Assembly: GCA_937892655.1 (NCBI GenBank)
Contig: CALBJC010000080.1
Location: 1 to 8,989 of the forward strand
DNA length: 8,989 nucleotides
Direction: 5' to 3'
From: an uncultured Clostridia bacterium
GTDB lineage: Bacteria; Bacillota; Clostridia; Oscillospirales; Ruminococcaceae
Every line of letters begins with the position of its first letter. Positions within the stretch are counted from its first letter, which is position 1. The notes under the pieces are model-generated. The model ran no database searches and had not been told where the DNA came from. It saw nothing but the letters and a program-made list of their open reading frames with translations. Below are positions 5,991 to 8,989 of this stretch, one piece after another. A program made the position numbers and the translations under genes.

Positions 5991-6182
5991 AGGTGAGAGC
6001 ATAATCACCGTAGGTGATTAACGCGGTACGCGGGTGAGAGGGGGAAGGACAGGTCTGAGCGTAATGCCATTTTCGCTCATTTATCTTCAAAACAAAACCA
6101 ACATAAAATCCGTCTGCGGCTTTAGACGTTGCGTAGCAGACACCTTAATTATTCATTATTCACTATTCATCATTCATTATTT
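5991..6182 (+). repeat. repeat tail, copy B (homologous to 419-565)
   Basis: Same block order as copy A: GGTGAGAGC, hairpin TAATCACC-GTA-GGTGATTA (6002-6020), TAATGCCATTTT, the 14-nt block at 6101-6114, the stem GTCTGC/GCAGAC (6112-6117/6136-6141) with a longer 18-nt loop, a 29-nt exact match (6139-6167), and a heptamer array of five units (6148-6182). It ends 10 nt before the ribosome binding site of the GerQ-like gene, so it supplies that gene's upstream region. Confidence 0.85.
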
Positions 6183-6203
6183 ATCGTACCGAAAGGAGAA
6201 CTT

Positions 6204-6692
6204 ATGGCAGCTATGAATCAGGAGTCAGAGGAGAGAGGCTATTTTCAGGCGGCATCGTCTGAAAGTCAGCCGCTTAGAATGAATAATACAAGACGTCCAA
6301 ACCACTTGCAGCAGGGGATAAATGTTCCCGAACAGCAATCTTTTGGTACGCCCGAAATGCGAGGGTCGGTTCAGCAGATACTCGCTGATAATATAGGCGA
6401 GTATGTTGTGGTTGAATTTATTTTAGGCACTCAGGCAGAAACAAGAAAGCAGGGCATTTTAGTACATGTAGGCAAAAGCTTTTTAACGCTTTATGACGAG
6501 GTGAGAAATATCTATATCGTATGCGATGTTTTCTCGGTAAAGTTTGTTTACTTTTATTACCCGGGCGACAGACCTATGCGCGATTACAATACTCTCCCAC
6601 CGTCTGCTTCAACGACCTTTGACGGCACATCTATGAAAAATCAGAATAACCAGAATGGTATGCAGATGAATGGCCATAATATGAGAAGATAA
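6204..6692 (+). CDS. GerQ-like spore protein (tentative)
   Basis: A 162-residue soluble protein. The N-terminal 52 residues are polar and low in complexity (rich in N, Q, S, E, R). A compact strand-rich core follows at about 53-120, starting RGSVQQILADNIGEYVVVEF and including GILVHVGKSFLTLYDE and YIVCDVFSVKFVYFYYPG. The tail (144-162) is N/Q/M-rich. A disordered N-terminus before a ~65-residue core of the kind (V/I)xxILxxNxGxxxxV...G.I...G...I.L.D...Y...VYxxYV is the plan of GerQ, the coat protein that in B. subtilis is encoded next to cwlJ and is required for CwlJ function. Here cwlJ is the preceding gene, 689 nt away across repeats. The start at 6204 is chosen because AAAGGAG (6192-6198) lies five nt upstream; earlier in-frame ATGs fall inside the repeat. 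The gene is real; the GerQ identity is a moderately supported inference. Confidence 0.6.
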   Translation: MAAMNQESEERGYFQAASSESQPLRMNNTRRPNHLQQGINVPEQQSFGTPEMRGSVQQILADNIGEYVVVEFILGTQAETRKQGILVHVGKSFLTLYDEVRNIYIVCDVFSVKFVYFYYPGDRPMRDYNTLPPSASTTFDGTSMKNQNNQNGMQMNGHNMRR

Positions 6693-6704
6693 ATAGAGTA
6701 TTAA

Positions 6705-6736
6705 AAAACCACCTCTGATTTTTCAGAAGTGGTTTT
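6705..6736. terminator. bidirectional Rho-independent terminator
   Basis: AAAACCACCTCTGA (6705-6718) pairs with TCAGAAGTGGTTTT (6723-6736) with one G-T pair and a TTTT loop. T-rich tracts follow on both strands. It lies 13 nt after the GerQ-like stop and 7 nt after the end of the convergent amidohydrolase gene, so it serves both. Confidence 0.93.
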
Positions 6737-6742
6737 ATACTT

Positions 6743-7528
6743 TTATATGTGAAGTAAGCCTTCAATGTTCTTATGATATATCTTCTCCATCGTTTCATTG
6801 TCAAGCCCGAGTGCCTCAACTCTTTTTATCTCCTCACAAGGCTCCCACATAGGATAGTCTGTGCCAAAAAGGGTGTAGTCTGTTCCGAAAATGTCAAGGA
6901 GCTTGAGCGCTTTTTCCTTTGATATCGAGTAAAGCGAGGAGGATGTATCTATCCATACCTCCTTGTCACCGAGGCACTGTGACGCTTCATCCCACTCTGA
7001 CCAGCCGCCGAAGTGCGCTGCGATAACCTTTAATCGTGGGAAATTGTCAAGAACTTCTCTTATAAGGGCAGGGTTTGAAAATTTGTATCTCGGGTCGCCT
7101 GCGTGAATCAGAATCGGCAGGTCCTTTGCAACTGCCGCCTCGTAGATAGGGTAGGCTTTTTTGTCGTTGAGCGAAAAAAGCTGAAAATCAGGGTGAAGCT
7201 TTATGCCCAGAAGCCCTGCATCTGTTGCGCGCTCAACCTCGTCGAAGATGTTTTCATAGTCAGGGTGTAAGGTCATAAAGCCGATAAGTCTGTCAGAATG
7301 AGCGTTCACCTGCGCTGTTATAAAATCATTTATTGCGCATACCTGCAAGGGCGATGTCGCAACTGACTGAACGACCGCCTTTGAAATACCAGCCTTGTCA
7401 TGAGCTTTTAGCAGAGCGTCTACTGTGCCGTCAAGGTCCATAGGTATATCGTAGAATCTGCCGATATTGTCAGATGCCTTCTGCGCTATTTTTTCAGGAA
7501 ATATATGTGCGTGGGAATCTATGATCAT
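6743..7528 (-). CDS. amidohydrolase family protein (amidohydrolase_2, metal-dependent TIM barrel)
   Basis: A 261-residue protein of the amidohydrolase superfamily, probably a cytosolic hydrolase or decarboxylase of unknown substrate. The metal-site motifs are all present: HxH (His6, His8) in DSHAHIFP, IKLHPD at 109-114, His142 in ILIHAGDP, His172 in AAHFGGW, and Asp224 in LFGTDYPMW. Length is normal for the short members of the group. The ATG is preceded by AAAAGGAG (7548-7541) with a 12-nt spacing; a second AGGAG lies a few bases further upstream. It is a single gene, convergent with the GerQ-like gene and divergent from glmS, and no neighbour indicates a pathway. Confidence 0.92.
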   Translation of the reverse strand: MIIDSHAHIFPEKIAQKASDNIGRFYDIPMDLDGTVDALLKAHDKAGISKAVVQSVATSPLQVCAINDFITAQVNAHSDRLIGFMTLHPDYENIFDEVERATDAGLLGIKLHPDFQLFSLNDKKAYPIYEAAVAKDLPILIHAGDPRYKFSNPALIREVLDNFPRLKVIAAHFGGWSEWDEASQCLGDKEVWIDTSSSLYSISKEKALKLLDIFGTDYTLFGTDYPMWEPCEEIKRVEALGLDNETMEKIYHKNIEGLLHI

Positions 7529-7573
7529 TTTTCTTTGATACTCCTTTTACTCCTTTTTGTGCGTTACAAAATA

Positions 7574-7602
7574 AGTTTACTCCAAATAAGATTTATTTTC
7601 AA
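7574..7602 (-). promoter_or_regulatory. candidate sigma-A promoter for the amidohydrolase gene
   Basis: On the minus strand TTGAAA (7602-7597) and TAAACT (7579-7574) are separated by 17 nt. The -35 matches five of six and the -10 four of six consensus bases. The predicted start would lie about 40 nt before the ATG. Confidence 0.4.
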
Positions 7603-7652
7603 TAGGAGTTTTGAAATTTGTGGAAAAAATCAGCGATAGCTACAGCTTTTCA

Positions 7653-7681
7653 TTGACATTAAGGGGCATTTAGGGTATAAT
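7653..7681 (+). promoter_or_regulatory. consensus sigma-A promoter of glmS
   Basis: TTGACA (7653-7658) and TATAAT (7676-7681) are perfect consensus hexamers with the optimal 17-nt spacing. Transcription should begin near 7688, giving an AT-rich leader of about 75 nt. The leader holds two copies of ATATGAAAG (7728-7736 and 7742-7750), but no glmS-ribozyme core is recognisable. Confidence 0.92.
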
Positions 7682-7762
7682 TAGTATATATGTTAAGTTT
7701 ATAACAAATTATTTTTAATAGATTAATATATGAAAGAATCAATATGAAAGGATTTTATAGAT

Positions 7763-8989
7763 ATGTGTGGAATAGTAGGTTATGTTGGCCACAGAGATTG
7801 TACACAGGTGCTTTTGGATGCGCTTTCAAAGCTTGAATACAGAGGCTATGACTCAGCAGGTATTGCTGTTTTTGAAGAGGATAATATTAAGGTCGTAAAA
7901 TCCCAGGGGCGTCTTCGCGATTTAGAAGAAAAGATGCTCGCGCAGGGTAAGCCGCAGGGTAGTATCGGTATCGGTCACACAAGATGGGCTACTCACGGTG
8001 AGCCGTCTGATATAAACTCACATCCTCATTCAGGTAAGCGGGTTACGCTCGTTCACAACGGCATAATTGAAAACTACATAAAGCTCAAGGCTTTTCTGGT
8101 TTCAAAGGGCAGAGAATTTGTTTCTCAGACAGATACCGAGGTAGTAGCTCAACTTCTGGATTATTACTACAAGGATGACCCTATGCAGGCTATTATAGAA
8201 ACCCTTGAGGATATTGAGGGCTCATTTGCGCTTGCTATCGTTTTTGCAGATTACCCGGACCGTGTTTACGCTGTCAGAAAGGATAGTCCGCTTATCGTAG
8301 GCGTTGGTCAGAATGAAAGCTTTATAGCGTCTGATGTTCCTGCTATCTTAAAGTATACAAAGGATTATTATCTTTTAGAGGCTGATGAGATCGCTCTGCT
8401 TACAAAGGGCGGTATCGAATTTTTCGATATTCACCGTTTGCCTCTCACAAAAGAGCTCAAAACTGCCGACTGGGATGAAGAATCTGCAGAAAAGCAGGGC
8501 TATGAGCATTATATGCTTAAAGAAATTCACGAGCAGCCAACCGCTGTCAAGACAACTATCAAGCCAAGAATTTTAAACGGTATGCCTTGCCTTGAGGAAT
8601 GCTCTATTACCCTTGATTCTCTGAGGGATATAAAGCGCATTTTCATTGTTGCCTGCGGTACTGCAATGCATGCGGGCATCGTCGGCAAGTATGTTATCGA
8701 AGATCTTGCCAGAGTTCCTGTAATAGTTGATATTGCGTCTGAATTCAAATACAGAAATCCGCTTATTGAAAAGGATGATCTGGTTATCATCATTTCTCAG
8801 TCGGGTGAAACTGCCGATTCAAAGTCAGCGCTTCATCTTGCAAAGAAGATGGGCGCAAAAACGCTTGGCGTTGTAAATGTAAAGGGCTCATCTATCGCTC
8901 GTGAAAGCGATATGCTTATCTATACTCATGCAGGCCCTGAAATTGCCGTTGCTTCAACAAAGGCGTATATGGTTCAGATTGCGGTTATG
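7763..8989 (+). CDS. glmS: glutamine--fructose-6-phosphate aminotransferase (isomerizing), 3' end beyond window
   Basis: The first 409 codons of glmS, in frame to the last base; the family has about 600 residues, so roughly the last third is outside. The enzyme makes glucosamine-6-phosphate from fructose-6-phosphate and glutamine, the first step towards UDP-GlcNAc for peptidoglycan, in the cytosol. The N-terminal class II glutaminase domain starts MCGIVGY, where Cys2 becomes the catalytic N-terminal residue after Met removal; it continues with EYRGYDSAG, GHTRWATHG (71-79), HNGIIENY (98-105) and TDTE (123-126). The first sugar-isomerase (SIS) domain follows from about 290 with ACGTAMHAG (297-305) and SQSGETADS (345-353), the phosphosugar-binding loops. 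The second SIS domain is cut off. GAAAGGA (7746-7752) is the ribosome binding site. A strong sigma-A promoter lies upstream, fitting a housekeeping role. Confidence 0.97.
   Translation, partial: MCGIVGYVGHRDCTQVLLDALSKLEYRGYDSAGIAVFEEDNIKVVKSQGRLRDLEEKMLAQGKPQGSIGIGHTRWATHGEPSDINSHPHSGKRVTLVHNGIIENYIKLKAFLVSKGREFVSQTDTEVVAQLLDYYYKDDPMQAIIETLEDIEGSFALAIVFADYPDRVYAVRKDSPLIVGVGQNESFIASDVPAILKYTKDYYLLEADEIALLTKGGIEFFDIHRLPLTKELKTADWDEESAEKQGYEHYMLKEIHEQPTAVKTTIKPRILNGMPCLEECSITLDSLRDIKRIFIVACGTAMHAGIVGKYVIEDLARVPVIVDIASEFKYRNPLIEKDDLVIIISQSGETADSKSALHLAKKMGAKTLGVVNVKGSSIARESDMLIYTHAGPEIAVASTKAYMVQIAVM

Noticed and set aside
5563..5996. Several overlapping open frames on both strands
   Set aside because: All fall in the mosaic repeats, overlap each other, lack ribosome binding sites and have repeat-derived composition rich in R, P and H.
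206..6182. Composite transposon flanked by insertion sequences
   Set aside because: No transposase gene, terminal inverted repeats of an insertion sequence or target-site duplications can be seen; the flanking repeats are small and non-coding.
7529..7762. glmS ribozyme upstream of glmS
   Set aside because: The catalytic core sequence is not recognisable and the promoter leaves only about 75 nt of leader, which is too short.

Overview
The window looks like a chromosomal piece of an endospore-forming, moderately low-GC member of the Clostridia; an Oscillospirales/Ruminococcaceae-type gut anaerobe is my best guess, but the genus is not determinable by eye. The evidence is a complete GerA-type germinant-receptor operon, a CwlJ-type cortex hydrolase, strong AGGAG-type ribosome binding sites throughout, and palindromic intergenic repeats of a kind that is common in such genomes.

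Layout. Positions 1-574 hold no gene. They contain 2.7 copies of a 79-bp tandem repeat, then a mosaic of palindromic repeats. Positions 575-4988 (minus strand) form a tightly packed five-gene operon read from right to left: gerA-subunit, gerC-subunit, gerB-subunit, a DUF421 membrane protein and a DUF4363 protein, with overlaps or gaps of no more than 17 nt. Diverging from it across an ~88-bp intergenic space is cwlJ (plus strand, 5077-5517), which appears to start at an AUA codon. Positions 5518-6203 hold no gene and carry a second, longer array of the same palindromic mosaic repeats. Then follow a GerQ-like spore protein gene (6204-6692, plus), a bidirectional terminator, a minus-strand amidohydrolase gene (6743-7528), a divergent promoter region with a near-perfect sigma-A promoter, and the 5' two thirds of glmS (7763 to the window end, plus).

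How the genes fit together. The left two thirds is a spore-germination locus: a germinant receptor of the spore inner membrane (A, C and B subunits), two accessory membrane proteins translationally coupled to it, the cortex-lytic enzyme CwlJ, and a candidate GerQ, which in Bacillus is encoded next to cwlJ and needed for CwlJ to be present in the spore coat. The right third is metabolic (amidohydrolase; amino-sugar synthesis for peptidoglycan) and is separated from the germination block by the terminator.

The most unusual signals are the AUA start of cwlJ (the first in-frame AUG would remove the catalytic glutamate), the mosaic repeat arrays that bracket the receptor/cwlJ block in both direct and inverted arrangement with base-pair-preserving differences between copies, and the addition of DUF421 and DUF4363 genes to a receptor operon whose GerC subunit is unusually short.
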